Shown piece by piece: positions 50,454-59,862 of a stretch of 64,000 nucleotides of DNA. Positions within the stretch are counted from its first letter, which is position 1. Each line of letters starts with the position of its first letter. Source of the DNA: JALNZU01 sp964463695 (GTDB taxonomy: Bacteria > Bacteroidota > Bacteroidia > Bacteroidales > F082); assembly GCA_964463695.1 (NCBI GenBank), contig CAYXCZ010000001.1:1-64000 (forward strand), written 5' to 3'. Below the pieces are notes generated by a model, which saw only the letters and a list, made by a program, of their open reading frames with translations, made no database searches and was not told the DNA's origin. A program made the position numbers and the translations under genes.

Positions 50454-52355
50454 ATGAAAAATTCAACTATTGCTGTTTTCGCTACTGTTATAGTATTGAT
50501 ATCCACAACCTTAAATAGCCAGACCACACAACTTAATTATAAACAAAAAGGCAAAACAACTTATAGCCTAACCATTTCATTATCTGATGCTAAAGGAATT
50601 GTCGGGAACACTCCTGATCAATTTATTGCTTCTGAATACATCTATTTTGTTATTCAGCCCAATGAAAAAAGTGAACGCGCTTACTTCAAAGAGGGCGACG
50701 TAAAAGATGAAATTGCATCAATAGCACTATTTCAAGAAAAGAAAGTTGAATTTGCTCAAAACATACAATCTATCGAAGAAGATGGTAAAATTACACGCAT
50801 ACTGCTGACATACGCAAAGAAAGACGTTAAACTTTGGCTTTCGTTTGTTTTCCGGAGTGCGATAGATTCATCAGAACCTATCTATTTGAATGAAACTTAT
50901 TATGATGATTTTAAATTATTTGCAACGAAATATAACACCCTCCTTAAGCTGGAAAAAGAAAAGAAATTTGAAGAAATGCTATCAACTTCTAAAGAAGTAT
51001 TAAATGAGTCAAAAGGATCTGATTTTTTCAAACACCTAAGTTTTTACGATGCTTTGATTGATTCTTTACCTTTTAAAGCAATCAAAGAGCCAATCACGCA
51101 ACTAAAAAACAAGTTTCAGAATACTGAATCAAAATTTAGCAAAAGCTATGATATCAATGACTTAGAAGAACTTGATGAAATTATTGATGAATCAGAAGTT
51201 TTCTTTCGTAAAGTTGAAACATTCTGCGAGTTAGACTTCCCTAAGAAAACTGAAAGCCTTAACCTTGTAAAATCGATAAGAGAAGATTTTGCTAAACAAA
51301 GGAAGTTCCAATTCGACAACTTTGCAGCAAAAAAAATCCAGCTTTTAGAAACGGGCACATTCGATCAGTATCAATTCCGGCTCTTTGTCAATCTTTTACA
51401 AAAAATAATTCTTCAAAATAGCGGCTTTACATCTGTAAAATCAAACTTAAGTTTAAATAAATCACTTTCAAAAGATGATGAATTGAATCTGGAAACAAGT
51501 GGCTGGAAACAAGATTTTGATGATATGATATTTGGACTTACTTTTAAAAGTGATTCGCTTCCAACAACATATATTTTCAACGAAAAAATCATCAATAATC
51601 TGGAGCAGCAAAGAGCCAATCAGCCAAAACCATATTATGAACTTTTTATTTCTGCCAACAGTGCGGTTAACGGCGACAACTCTTTTGTTGAAAAGATTCA
51701 GGAATGCATAAATCTAAGTGCTGACTATGAGGATATCGAACAAATGGAGCTCATGAAAATAAGCTATGATTTGACTAGCGAAGACTTATCAGAAAGCAGC
51801 CGAAATAATTTAAATGCCGGCAAAAAGAATTTGTCAGTTGGCAAATGGAAAGAAGCTGATTTTAACTTTGAACTTGCTATTAGGCAAAATAGTCAGTTTG
51901 CTCCGGCATGGTTTTACCTTGGTTATGCTGAATCCAAACTATTAGAGTTATTTTCAGCTCAGTCGCGTATTGATCAGTCGCTGCAACTTCTCCCTGATTA
52001 TATAACACCAAAACTATTTTCATTCAACCTTTTAAAGGAACAGGGAGATTTTGCTAAAATACTTCAACTTTCAAAAACAGCCGTTGCCATCAATAACGCC
52101 TATCTTATTCATTTATGGAAAGCTGAGGCTCATTTTATGCTCAAACAATACAATGAAGCGGTTGAAGAAATAAAATCAGGATGTCTTCCTCTTAATCAAA
52201 ACCACGAAGCAGTTTACTTTTTGTTAGGAGACATTTATGTAGCATTGAAAAAAATTGATTTAGCTAAAGAAGCCTATCAAAAAACGCAACAAATCAATCC
52301 TTTTGAATCAGCGCTGTTTAATGAAAAAATGGGTTTATTACCAGTAGTTAAATAA
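50454..52355 (+). CDS. Secreted TPR-repeat protein, unknown
   Basis: 633 residues with a signal peptide (MKNSTIAVFATVIVLISTTL, cleavage near NSQ). The N-terminal part is beta-rich and of unknown family (about 25-140), the middle is helical and highly charged, and the C-terminal 200 residues (about 450-625) hold TPR units, e.g. LNAGKKNLSVGKWKEADFNFELAIRQN, PAWFYLGYAESKL, HLWKAEAHFMLKQYNEAVEEI, AVYFLLGDIYVALKKIDLAKEAYQKT. It lies 50 nt downstream of the kinase gene and may belong to the same transcript, which would place a periplasmic protein next to the OmpA-like domain; this is not certain. Confidence 0.75.
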   Translation: MKNSTIAVFATVIVLISTTLNSQTTQLNYKQKGKTTYSLTISLSDAKGIVGNTPDQFIASEYIYFVIQPNEKSERAYFKEGDVKDEIASIALFQEKKVEFAQNIQSIEEDGKITRILLTYAKKDVKLWLSFVFRSAIDSSEPIYLNETYYDDFKLFATKYNTLLKLEKEKKFEEMLSTSKEVLNESKGSDFFKHLSFYDALIDSLPFKAIKEPITQLKNKFQNTESKFSKSYDINDLEELDEIIDESEVFFRKVETFCELDFPKKTESLNLVKSIREDFAKQRKFQFDNFAAKKIQLLETGTFDQYQFRLFVNLLQKIILQNSGFTSVKSNLSLNKSLSKDDELNLETSGWKQDFDDMIFGLTFKSDSLPTTYIFNEKIINNLEQQRANQPKPYYELFISANSAVNGDNSFVEKIQECINLSADYEDIEQMELMKISYDLTSEDLSESSRNNLNAGKKNLSVGKWKEADFNFELAIRQNSQFAPAWFYLGYAESKLLELFSAQSRIDQSLQLLPDYITPKLFSFNLLKEQGDFAKILQLSKTAVAINNAYLIHLWKAEAHFMLKQYNEAVEEIKSGCLPLNQNHEAVYFLLGDIYVALKKIDLAKEAYQKTQQINPFESALFNEKMGLLPVVK

Positions 52356-52360
52356 TGGAC

Positions 52361-52378
52361 TAACTGCACGCTCAGTTA
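52361..52378 (+). terminator. Weak hairpin after the TPR gene
   Basis: TAACTG, 6-nt loop, CAGTTA, then CATTTTAA, 5 nt after the stop codon. A 6-bp AT-leaning stem with a poor T run. Confidence 0.35.
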
Positions 52379-52492
52379 CATTTTAACAAAGATTTCTTAC
52401 TTTAGCTTATACAAGTTAGCATAAGGTTTTCTTGCAAGACCAGCATATTTCATACTATTTCCGAATACCTCAATTAACCTTCTTGACTTTAG

Positions 52493-52522
52493 GTTGTGCA
52501 AATATTAATTTCGTTGCACAAC
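52493..52522. promoter_or_regulatory. Perfect 9-bp inverted repeat, candidate PUL operator
   Basis: GTTGTGCAA at 52493-52501 and its exact complement TTGCACAAC at 52514-52522, centres 21 nt apart (two helical turns), 225 nt upstream of susC. The spacing suits a dimeric DNA-binding protein; an RNA hairpin with a 12-nt loop is the alternative. Confidence 0.5.
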
Positions 52523-52746
52523 AACAGTAATTTCTAAAAGTTTAAAAAAGATTGCAGTTGTAAGGATAAAATGATCATATTACATTATTTATCAATACTT
52601 TAAATAACATTTGTAGTAGTGTTGATGTGGCAACTACACCATTACGAAGTAACTGTGATGTACGAATAATTTTGATTTCATTTTTGATTATACATTAATA
52701 TTGCTTTAACATTTTCAAACCTAATCGCAATCACAAATCAAGAAGT

Positions 52747-55700
52747 ATGAAAAGATTTACATTTTTGATCTTAATGTCGCTACTTCCTTTCGGATTGATG
52801 TACGCACAATCAACAATCAAAGGGAAAGTATCTGACAAAACAACTAACGAAACCCTGCCAGGTGCGAATATCATGGTAGTGGGAACAACTAATGGAACCG
52901 TCAGCGACCTTGACGGGAACTATACACTGCAAATTCCTGAAGGCAATCGTGCAATTCAGGTGAAATTTGTTGGTTATCAAACCTCTACACGAACAATTTC
53001 AATTGCTAAAGGTGAAACTATAACACTAGATTGGGCACTTGAATCTGATGTAAACGAACTTGAAGAGTTTGTGGTTGTAGGGTATGGAGTTCAGCAAAAA
53101 AGTGTTGTAACAGGTGCTATTTCGGGAGTAAAGGCCAAAGACCTCGAAAACATGCCAATTTCCAGATTGGAGCAAGCACTGCAAGGACGCACATCAGGCG
53201 TTACAATTGCTGCCAGCTCTGGACAGCCGGGTGCTTCAGCCACTGTACGTGTGAGGGGAACAACAAATTTTAATAACAGCGACCCTCTTTATGTAGTTGA
53301 CGGCACACCAGTTGATGTTGGTGGTATTGACTATCTTAATGCTGCTGACATTGAGAGTATTGAAATTCTGAAGGATGCAGCTTCTGCTGCTATTTACGGA
53401 ACACGCGCTGCTAACGGCGTTATTATTGTCACAACCAAAAAAGGTTCTTCAGGCAGCATGCGTGTGAATTACCATACTTATTTTGGAACTCAGAGCCCTG
53501 CAAAAAAATTGGACCTCTTAAATGCAACGGAATATGCTACTATCCGTAATGAAATGTTGACAAATGCAAATCAGCAACCTTTGTTTGCAAATCCTGATCA
53601 ATATGGTGAAGGAACTGACTGGCAGGCCGCGATTTTCAATAAGAGCGCTATGATTCAGAATCACGAGTTCAGCATTAACGGAGGTAACGATCGTTCCACC
53701 TATTATATGTCATTTGGATATTTTGATCAGGAAGGTATTGTTGCCACAGATATTTCGCGATACAAACGACTAAATCTCCGGTTAAACTCCTCTCATAAAA
53801 TCAATGAATGGTTAAAAGTTGGTAATAACTTTGGCTATAGTCATATTAAGAGTAAAGGCTCACTTAACACCAATAGCGAATATGGTGGTCCATTAGCTTC
53901 TGCAATCAATCTTGATCCCATCACTCAACTTGTAGTTACTGATCCAGCAATAGCCAACTCAACTCCTTATTCAGACTTCCCTGTGGTAAGAGACGCAAAT
54001 GGCAATCCTTATGGTATTTCGCCTTATGTTGCACAGGAAATGACCAATCCGCTGGCTTACATTGCAACCCACCTTGGAAACTATGGTTGGTCCGACAATT
54101 TTGTAGGTAATTTTTATGCTGAATTAGAACCTATCAAAGGACTAAAATTAAAGTCTGACATTGGAACAAAGCTGGCTTTTTGGGGTGGTGAAGGCTTTAC
54201 TCCTATCGCTTACCTGAATTCAGCTACATCTTATGTTAAAACTTCTTTTGACAGAAGCCAGAACCAAGGCTTGATGTGGAACTGGGAAAACACAGCCACA
54301 TACTCACGTAAATTTGGAAGGCATGATGTTTCAGCACTTATTGGCTCTGCAGCATTTGTAGAAAACAGCAAAGGCATAAGCGTAAGTTATAAAAACGTAC
54401 CCGTTGACAATTTTGAAGACGCATCCATGAACTACTCTGTTGCTGATGAAGACAGAATTGGTAGTGGCTGGGAAGGCGCTGACCATAAGGTGGCTTCACT
54501 TTTCGGACGTTTGACATACAATTATGATCAGAAATATCTGTTCACAGGTATTTTAAGAAGGGATGGTTCTTCACGTTTCGGAAGCAACAAGAAATTTGGG
54601 TATTTCCCATCTGTATCAGTTGGTTGGGTAGTTTCAAAAGAGGCATTTTTTCCAGAAATCGACTGGTTTAATTTCTTAAAAATCAGAGGATCGTACGGTG
54701 TTACCGGAAATGATAACATTGGTGATTTCAGATACCTTTCAACAATAGGTGGTGGCAGAAACTACACTTTCAACTATGACGGTTATGTTGTAGGATACAG
54801 TCCTAATGCTCCTGCAAATCCAGATCTTGAATGGGAACAGACAAGTCAATCAAACATAGGTTTTGAAGCTACTTTATTCAATGATGTTAGAATTACATTT
54901 GACCTTTATGATAAAAGTACAACTGGAATGCTTCAGCCAATACAAATGCCAGCCTATACAGGTGCTGATGATCCAACAGGCAATGTGGCTTCAATGACCA
55001 ACAAGGGTATTGAACTTGAGTTGTCATATAGGTTCAATGTGTCCGATATTGAGTTTGATGTTAAAGCAAACGGTTCTTACCTGAAAAATGAGGTTACTTT
55101 CATTAGTGACGATGTTGATTATCGCACAGGTGCAGGATTCCAGTCGAGCAGTTATGAAATCAGTCGTTTGATGGTTGGACAACCAATAGGTGTTTTCTAT
55201 GGCTTTGAAGTTCTTGGTGTATTCCAGTCGAATGGTGATATCCAGAATCATTTGGATGCCGATGGTAACATGATTCAGCCTAACGCCAAACCTGGTGACT
55301 TTAAATATGCCGACCTCAATGGCGATGGTGCTATCACCAGCGAAGACCGCACAGTAATTGGCGATCCAACTCCAAATTTCAGCTACGGATTTACTATCTC
55401 AGCAGCATGGAAAGGCTTTGATATAATGGTATTTGCTCAGGGAGTTGCCGGCAATGATATATACAACGGACTACGCCGCCTTGATATTACCAGTGCCAAT
55501 TGGACAACTGATGTATTGGATCGTTGGCAAGGTGTTGGCACGTCAAACACGTTCCCACGTCTGGTACAAGGCGACCCCAATAAAAACTTTGCCAATCCAT
55601 CAACATTCCACCTGAGCAGCGGAGCTTATATGCGCATCAAAACTATGCAGGTAGGATATCAGTTGCCAAAAAATGTAGTTCAAAAGATTGGACTTAATAA

Positions 55701-55851
55701 TCTGAGAGTGTATTTTGGAGCTAACAATCTCTTCACTTTTACACAATATAGTGGTTACGATCCTGAAATCGGTGGTGGAAGCTATGGTATCGATCGTGGT
55801 TTTTATCCACAAGCCAGAACTTTTATGGCAGGTGTTAACGTAGGTATTTAA
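52747..55851 (+). CDS. SusC-type TonB-dependent glycan importer
   Basis: A 1034-residue SusC family outer-membrane receptor. A signal peptide (MKRFTFLILMSLLPFGLMYAQ) leads to a CarboxypepD-like domain (STIKGKVSDKTTNETLPGANIMVVGTTNG), a TonB box region EEFVVVGYG, a plug domain with the SusC signature (VTGAISGVKAKDLENMPI, LEQALQGRTSGVTI, TVRVRGTTNFNNSDPLYVVDG) and a 22-strand barrel. There is no N-terminal secretin/TonB extension, so it is not of the sigma/anti-sigma regulated kind. It imports oligosaccharides with its SusD lid, encoded 19 nt downstream. The neighbouring GH16 and GH3 enzymes point to beta-1,3-glucan. Confidence 0.95.
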   Translation: MKRFTFLILMSLLPFGLMYAQSTIKGKVSDKTTNETLPGANIMVVGTTNGTVSDLDGNYTLQIPEGNRAIQVKFVGYQTSTRTISIAKGETITLDWALESDVNELEEFVVVGYGVQQKSVVTGAISGVKAKDLENMPISRLEQALQGRTSGVTIAASSGQPGASATVRVRGTTNFNNSDPLYVVDGTPVDVGGIDYLNAADIESIEILKDAASAAIYGTRAANGVIIVTTKKGSSGSMRVNYHTYFGTQSPAKKLDLLNATEYATIRNEMLTNANQQPLFANPDQYGEGTDWQAAIFNKSAMIQNHEFSINGGNDRSTYYMSFGYFDQEGIVATDISRYKRLNLRLNSSHKINEWLKVGNNFGYSHIKSKGSLNTNSEYGGPLASAINLDPITQLVVTDPAIANSTPYSDFPVVRDANGNPYGISPYVAQEMTNPLAYIATHLGNYGWSDNFVGNFYAELEPIKGLKLKSDIGTKLAFWGGEGFTPIAYLNSATSYVKTSFDRSQNQGLMWNWENTATYSRKFGRHDVSALIGSAAFVENSKGISVSYKNVPVDNFEDASMNYSVADEDRIGSGWEGADHKVASLFGRLTYNYDQKYLFTGILRRDGSSRFGSNKKFGYFPSVSVGWVVSKEAFFPEIDWFNFLKIRGSYGVTGNDNIGDFRYLSTIGGGRNYTFNYDGYVVGYSPNAPANPDLEWEQTSQSNIGFEATLFNDVRITFDLYDKSTTGMLQPIQMPAYTGADDPTGNVASMTNKGIELELSYRFNVSDIEFDVKANGSYLKNEVTFISDDVDYRTGAGFQSSSYEISRLMVGQPIGVFYGFEVLGVFQSNGDIQNHLDADGNMIQPNAKPGDFKYADLNGDGAITSEDRTVIGDPTPNFSYGFTISAAWKGFDIMVFAQGVAGNDIYNGLRRLDITSANWTTDVLDRWQGVGTSNTFPRLVQGDPNKNFANPSTFHLSSGAYMRIKTMQVGYQLPKNVVQKIGLNNLRVYFGANNLFTFTQYSGYDPEIGGGSYGIDRGFYPQARTFMAGVNVGI

Positions 55852-55870
55852 CTCATAAAACGAAATCAAC

Positions 55871-57355
55871 ATGAAAACTATAAAATTTATACTTATTTTA
55901 ATGGTTGCCGCTTTCATTCTGAATGCCTGCAACAAAGAATGGCTCGAAGTGAAACCAAAAGGTACCACTTTGGAAGATAATTATTACAAGAATGCTGATG
56001 AAGCTTTCGCCGGTCTTGTTGCTGCTTACGACCCACTCGGATGGGAAGTTGTAAGTGATTACTCAAGCAAGGTGGGCTATATGAATACTGCTTCTGATGA
56101 GTGCTATGCAGGTGGAGGTGCGTTTGCTGACCGTGCCACGTGGGAAGCCTGGAACAGTTATACCCTTGACCCTGCAGTTGGCCCGCAAAATGACTTTTGG
56201 GGCAGGAGCTTTGCTGGAATTTACAGAGTCAATGTTCTGCTTAGTAAACTTGATGGAGCTAAAATGAACGAAGCTTTAAGAGAACGATTCAGAGCTGAGG
56301 CATATGTTCTTAGAGCTTATTACTACTTCGATCTCGTCCGGTTATTTAAAAATGTTCCATTATTCACTGCTCCCGTTTCACCAGCCGATGTATTTAACGT
56401 TGAACAAGCAGCCCCTGAGGCTGTTTGGGCACAGATTGAAGCCGACTTAAACGCAGCAATCCCAAACCTTCCATTGACAGTGCCGATTGAAGAAAACGGT
56501 CGTATAACCAAAGGTGCTGCTCAGGCTATATTGGGAAAAGTAATATTGACTCAAAATGTTGATAGCAGAATGAGCGAAGCTGCTAATTTGTTTGAAACTA
56601 TTCATACAAGCGGTGTTTATCAGTTGCTGCCTTTCTACGGAGATATTTTCCGACCTGACAATAAATTCAATTCAGAATCTATCTTCGAAATCACCCACAC
56701 TTCAGCAGCTGTAGGTTACTGGGGTCCATGGCCACCAGCAGGTGAAGGTCATATTTTTACACAGTTCTGTGGCCCGCGTGCCTACACAGGCCCAACTTAT
56801 CAGGCTGGATGGGGATTTAATCCAATCATCGTTGAAACAGTAAACCTTCTCAAAGGTGACCCACGCTACGCATCAACAATAGCAAATATCGACAGCCTCG
56901 AACAAGCTGGTGTTGCAACCTATGAAAAAGGCTATCAAAACACAGGTTATTTTATTCAGAAATATGCCCCTCTTAAAGAATTCTTCGGTCTTGGTGTTGG
57001 CGAACCTGTTCTGGAATGGCCTGTTAATTACATCGAAATCCGTTTGGCAGATGTTTATTTGCTTGCAGCTGAAGCCTTCCTTAGAGCAGGTGATGCCGGT
57101 AAAGCTCAAACATACCTCGATTTGGTTCGCGACAGGGTTGGACTGGCTCCCGTTACTGCTACTTTAGACAATATCTATATGGAGCGCCGCCTTGAGCTGG
57201 CAACAGAAGGACATAGGTGGTTTGACCTTGTACGTACCGGAAAAGCTGCTACTGCCTTAGCTTTTAAAGGTTTCGTTGCAGGTAAGCATGAGTTACTTCC
57301 AATTCCGATTGGCGAATTGAATGGCACCAAACTGATACAGAACCCGAACTATTAA
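55871..57355 (+). CDS. SusD-type surface glycan-binding lipoprotein
   Basis: A 494-residue SusD family lipoprotein. Lipobox FILNAC with lipid Cys20, then the start of the mature protein NKEWLEVKPKGTTLEDNYYKNADEA, helical TPR-like region with RAEAYVLRAYYYFDLVRLFKNVPL (about 140-165) and the C-terminal ADVYLLAAEAFLRAGD and ERRLELATEGHRWFDLVRTGKA, all typical of SusD. It sits on the cell surface and closes the SusC barrel as a lid, loading glucan oligomers. It follows susC directly; a strong GC hairpin lies after its stop. Confidence 0.95.
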   Translation: MKTIKFILILMVAAFILNACNKEWLEVKPKGTTLEDNYYKNADEAFAGLVAAYDPLGWEVVSDYSSKVGYMNTASDECYAGGGAFADRATWEAWNSYTLDPAVGPQNDFWGRSFAGIYRVNVLLSKLDGAKMNEALRERFRAEAYVLRAYYYFDLVRLFKNVPLFTAPVSPADVFNVEQAAPEAVWAQIEADLNAAIPNLPLTVPIEENGRITKGAAQAILGKVILTQNVDSRMSEAANLFETIHTSGVYQLLPFYGDIFRPDNKFNSESIFEITHTSAAVGYWGPWPPAGEGHIFTQFCGPRAYTGPTYQAGWGFNPIIVETVNLLKGDPRYASTIANIDSLEQAGVATYEKGYQNTGYFIQKYAPLKEFFGLGVGEPVLEWPVNYIEIRLADVYLLAAEAFLRAGDAGKAQTYLDLVRDRVGLAPVTATLDNIYMERRLELATEGHRWFDLVRTGKAATALAFKGFVAGKHELLPIPIGELNGTKLIQNPNY

Positions 57356-57390
57356 TTTTTCATAGCATAGTTTTTTGCGGTTAGTGAGTT

Positions 57391-57426
57391 GAGCGGGCCG
57401 CTGTTGCTGGCGGCCCCTCATTTTTT
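57391..57426 (+). terminator. GC-rich hairpin after susD (attenuator or partial terminator)
   Basis: GAG-C-GGGCCGC, 8-nt loop, GCGGCCC-CTC then ATTTTTT: a strong stem and T run 36 nt after susD and 19 nt before the GH16 gene. It could lower expression of the enzymes relative to SusCD. Confidence 0.75.
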
Positions 57427-57444
57427 AAATTAATTCAATAGATC

Positions 57445-58299
57445 ATGAAAAACCTGATTGTGTTTCTTCTCCTTGCTTTGAGCTTGAACATTGTTGCCTT
57501 CTCTTGCAATGATGAACCACTTAAACCAAATATCATCATACCTGGACCACCTCAAGACCATAATTGGGCTTTTGAAACAAGTCCGTTTTGGTTTGATGAG
57601 TTTGACTATCAAGGTTTACCTGATCCTTTAAAATGGGGCTATGATATTGGTGGAAGTGGTTGGGGAAACAACGAACTTCAATACTATACTGATGACATAA
57701 AAAATGTTGTTGTAGGTGATGGTGTCCTTTCTATAAATGCCATAAAAGAAGTTCGTGATGGTAAAAATTACACCTCCACCCGCCTTGTTTCTAAATTCAA
57801 AGGCGACATATTATACGGACGTGTTGAGGTGAGAGCAAAGGTTCCTGCCGGAAGAGGCACTTGGCCAGCCATATGGATGCTCCCAACCGACTGGGAATAC
57901 GGCGGATGGCCAAGTTCAGGTGAAATTGACATCATGGAACATGTTGGTTACGATCTCAACAAAATACACATCAGCACGCACAGCGAGGCTTATTATTGGC
58001 GTATTGGCACACAGCGAACAGCGACAAAAGTTATAGAAAATGCTACTACAGAATTTCATTTGTATCGTATCGACTGGACACCTTATGCGATAAGAGGTTA
58101 TATTGACGATGTGCATATCTTTACAAGTGTCAATGATGGAACAGGTTACAAGGCATGGCCGTTCGACAAACGCTTCCATCTCATTCTTAACGTTGCCATT
58201 GGCGGTGATTGGGGCGGACAGCAAGGCGTTGATGATACCATCTTTCCTGTGTCAATGGAAGTTGATTATGTCCGGTTTTTTAAAATGATTTCTAAATAA
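57445..58299 (+). CDS. GH16 endo-beta-1,3-glucanase (laminarinase-type), lipoprotein
   Basis: A 284-residue GH16 enzyme. Signal peptide MKNLIVFLLLALSLNIVAFS with lipid Cys21. The jelly-roll core begins FWFDEFDYQGLPDPLKWGYDIGGSGWGNNELQYY (the GWGNNELQ motif typical of laminarinases), then TSTRLVSKFKGDILYGRVEVRAKVPAGRGTWPAIWML and the catalytic box GEIDIMEHVG with nucleophile E160, D162 and acid/base E165. It cleaves internal beta-1,3 (or mixed 1,3/1,4) glucosidic bonds at the surface. It starts the enzyme part of the locus; GH16-b follows after 4 nt. Confidence 0.92.
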   Translation: MKNLIVFLLLALSLNIVAFSCNDEPLKPNIIIPGPPQDHNWAFETSPFWFDEFDYQGLPDPLKWGYDIGGSGWGNNELQYYTDDIKNVVVGDGVLSINAIKEVRDGKNYTSTRLVSKFKGDILYGRVEVRAKVPAGRGTWPAIWMLPTDWEYGGWPSSGEIDIMEHVGYDLNKIHISTHSEAYYWRIGTQRTATKVIENATTEFHLYRIDWTPYAIRGYIDDVHIFTSVNDGTGYKAWPFDKRFHLILNVAIGGDWGGQQGVDDTIFPVSMEVDYVRFFKMISK

Positions 58300-58303
58300 A
58301 CTC

Positions 58304-59836
58304 ATGATGCAATATTCAAAACTCACTCACAAACTATTTATCAATCTGGCACTTTTTGCGCTGATTTTGTTTACACTTTCGTGTAAAAAGACTGAAAAAG
58401 CCATTCCTACTCTTAGCTTTGAGGCTTCTGTAAGCTTGGAAGAAGGAACTGCCAACCAGCAATTTGTTACGATACTAGTTAAGCTTAGCAACGACTATGA
58501 CGACTTAGTCAAAATGTATTATCAAACCACTGATGGAACTGCAGTTGAAGGTGAAGATTATGTTGGCGCCTTGGAAACAGAATTGATTTTTAATGTTGGG
58601 GAAACAAGTAAAGAGATAAAGATAGCCTTGATAAATGATGATATTTTTGAGGAAAACGAAAGCTTTCTGCTTGTTGTAAATAAAGTAAGCAATGGGAAAC
58701 TTGCACAAAGTATGTGCAATATTACCATCATTAATGACGATTCGTTTGTGCCTGAAGTGATTCTTCCTGACAGGGTTCGTGTCACAGAAGGAACCAACTC
58801 AACGATGATTCCGCTTACCATTAGGCTATCAGGTGCAACTACCGTACCCGTCACCATCAAATGGAGCACAGTGGAAGGTTCTGCAAAAGCAGGTAGCGAT
58901 TTCACTCAAAGCATTGATAACACATTGACTTTTAATGCAGGAGTCATTGCGCAGCAAATTCAGGTTGAAGTTTTGGGAGATAATATGATGGAATTGGATG
59001 AGGGCTTTTTCATCCATTTTTCCGATGTGCAAAACGCTACTTTTGTACCGAAAGATATTGTTATCATCATGGATAATGATGATAATTTTAGCCTCGAATC
59101 ATTAGATGACGGGCCTGTCTCACCTGATTCTTATGATGGTTTTGAGCTTGTCTGGAGTGATGAATTTGACGGAAGCTCAATCAATACGAACAACTGGGGC
59201 TATGACATTGGAGCCGGAGGATGGGGCAACCAAGAACTTCAGTCATACACTTCTTCCCCTACTAATTCATTCATTGAAAATGGGAAACTCAATATTGTTG
59301 CAACAAAATTATATGCGTCATACAGTTCTGCTCGCCTCTTGTCGAAAAACAAAAAAGATTTCACTTATGGCCGCATTGACATTCGTGCAAAGATGCCAAT
59401 TGGTAAAGGTATCTGGCCGGCTTTATGGATGTTAGGTGCAAATATTTCACAGGTCAGCTGGCCACGATGTGGTGAGATCGATATTATGGAGTATCTGGGT
59501 CACATCCCAAAACAAGTTCATGGAACAGTACATTACAATGATGGTGGACACAGATATATTGGAGGCCAGTATACCTTAAGCGGATCAGAAGGATTCAATG
59601 CTAAATTTCACGTTTTCACCATTTTATGGAGTGAATATGGTATCCGGTGGTATGTTGATTATCAGCCTTTCTATTCCATTGATGATATAGATGTCAAATT
59701 TGAAGCATTCAAACTACCCCAGTTCTTTATAATGAATGTTGCTGTTGGCGGCGTATGGCCGGGATATCCTGATGAAACAACTGTTTTCCCACAAACAATG
59801 CAGGTTGATTATGTACGTGTCTTTCAACAGCCTTAA
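58304..59836 (+). CDS. GH16 endo-beta-1,3-glucanase with two Calx-beta domains, lipoprotein
   Basis: A 510-residue modular enzyme. After a lipoprotein signal (LALFALILFTLSC, lipid Cys near 27) come two Calx-beta-type sandwich domains (about 35-148: TTDGTAVEGEDYV and NDDIFEENESFLLVV; about 150-262: STVEGSAKAGSDF and LDEGFFIHF). The GH16 domain (about 278-508) has WGNQELQSY and the catalytic box GEIDIMEYLG with E391, D393, E396. Calx-beta modules may bind calcium or act as a rigid spacer. It and the preceding GH16 look like relatives of different reach; one may act on long polymer. Tightly linked to both neighbours (4 and 26 nt). Confidence 0.9.
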   Translation: MMQYSKLTHKLFINLALFALILFTLSCKKTEKAIPTLSFEASVSLEEGTANQQFVTILVKLSNDYDDLVKMYYQTTDGTAVEGEDYVGALETELIFNVGETSKEIKIALINDDIFEENESFLLVVNKVSNGKLAQSMCNITIINDDSFVPEVILPDRVRVTEGTNSTMIPLTIRLSGATTVPVTIKWSTVEGSAKAGSDFTQSIDNTLTFNAGVIAQQIQVEVLGDNMMELDEGFFIHFSDVQNATFVPKDIVIIMDNDDNFSLESLDDGPVSPDSYDGFELVWSDEFDGSSINTNNWGYDIGAGGWGNQELQSYTSSPTNSFIENGKLNIVATKLYASYSSARLLSKNKKDFTYGRIDIRAKMPIGKGIWPALWMLGANISQVSWPRCGEIDIMEYLGHIPKQVHGTVHYNDGGHRYIGGQYTLSGSEGFNAKFHVFTILWSEYGIRWYVDYQPFYSIDDIDVKFEAFKLPQFFIMNVAVGGVWPGYPDETTVFPQTMQVDYVRVFQQP

Positions 59837-59862
59837 TAAAAATAAAGCAAACTTCAGAGTTA

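Larger units (their letters stand above)
52356..52746 (+). other. 391-nt region upstream of susC
   Basis: AT-rich intergenic DNA before the polysaccharide locus. A short hairpin near 52361-52378 (TAACTG/CAGTTA) may end the TPR gene transcript. A perfect inverted repeat lies at 52493-52522. A possible -7 box TAACATTTG (one extra base relative to TAnnTTTG) is at 52605-52613. No gene was found. Confidence 0.6.

Noticed and set aside
52356..52746. A regulator gene or small RNA before the glucan locus
   Set aside because: No open frame of useful length or tRNA/sRNA-like structure was found there besides the inverted repeat listed separately.
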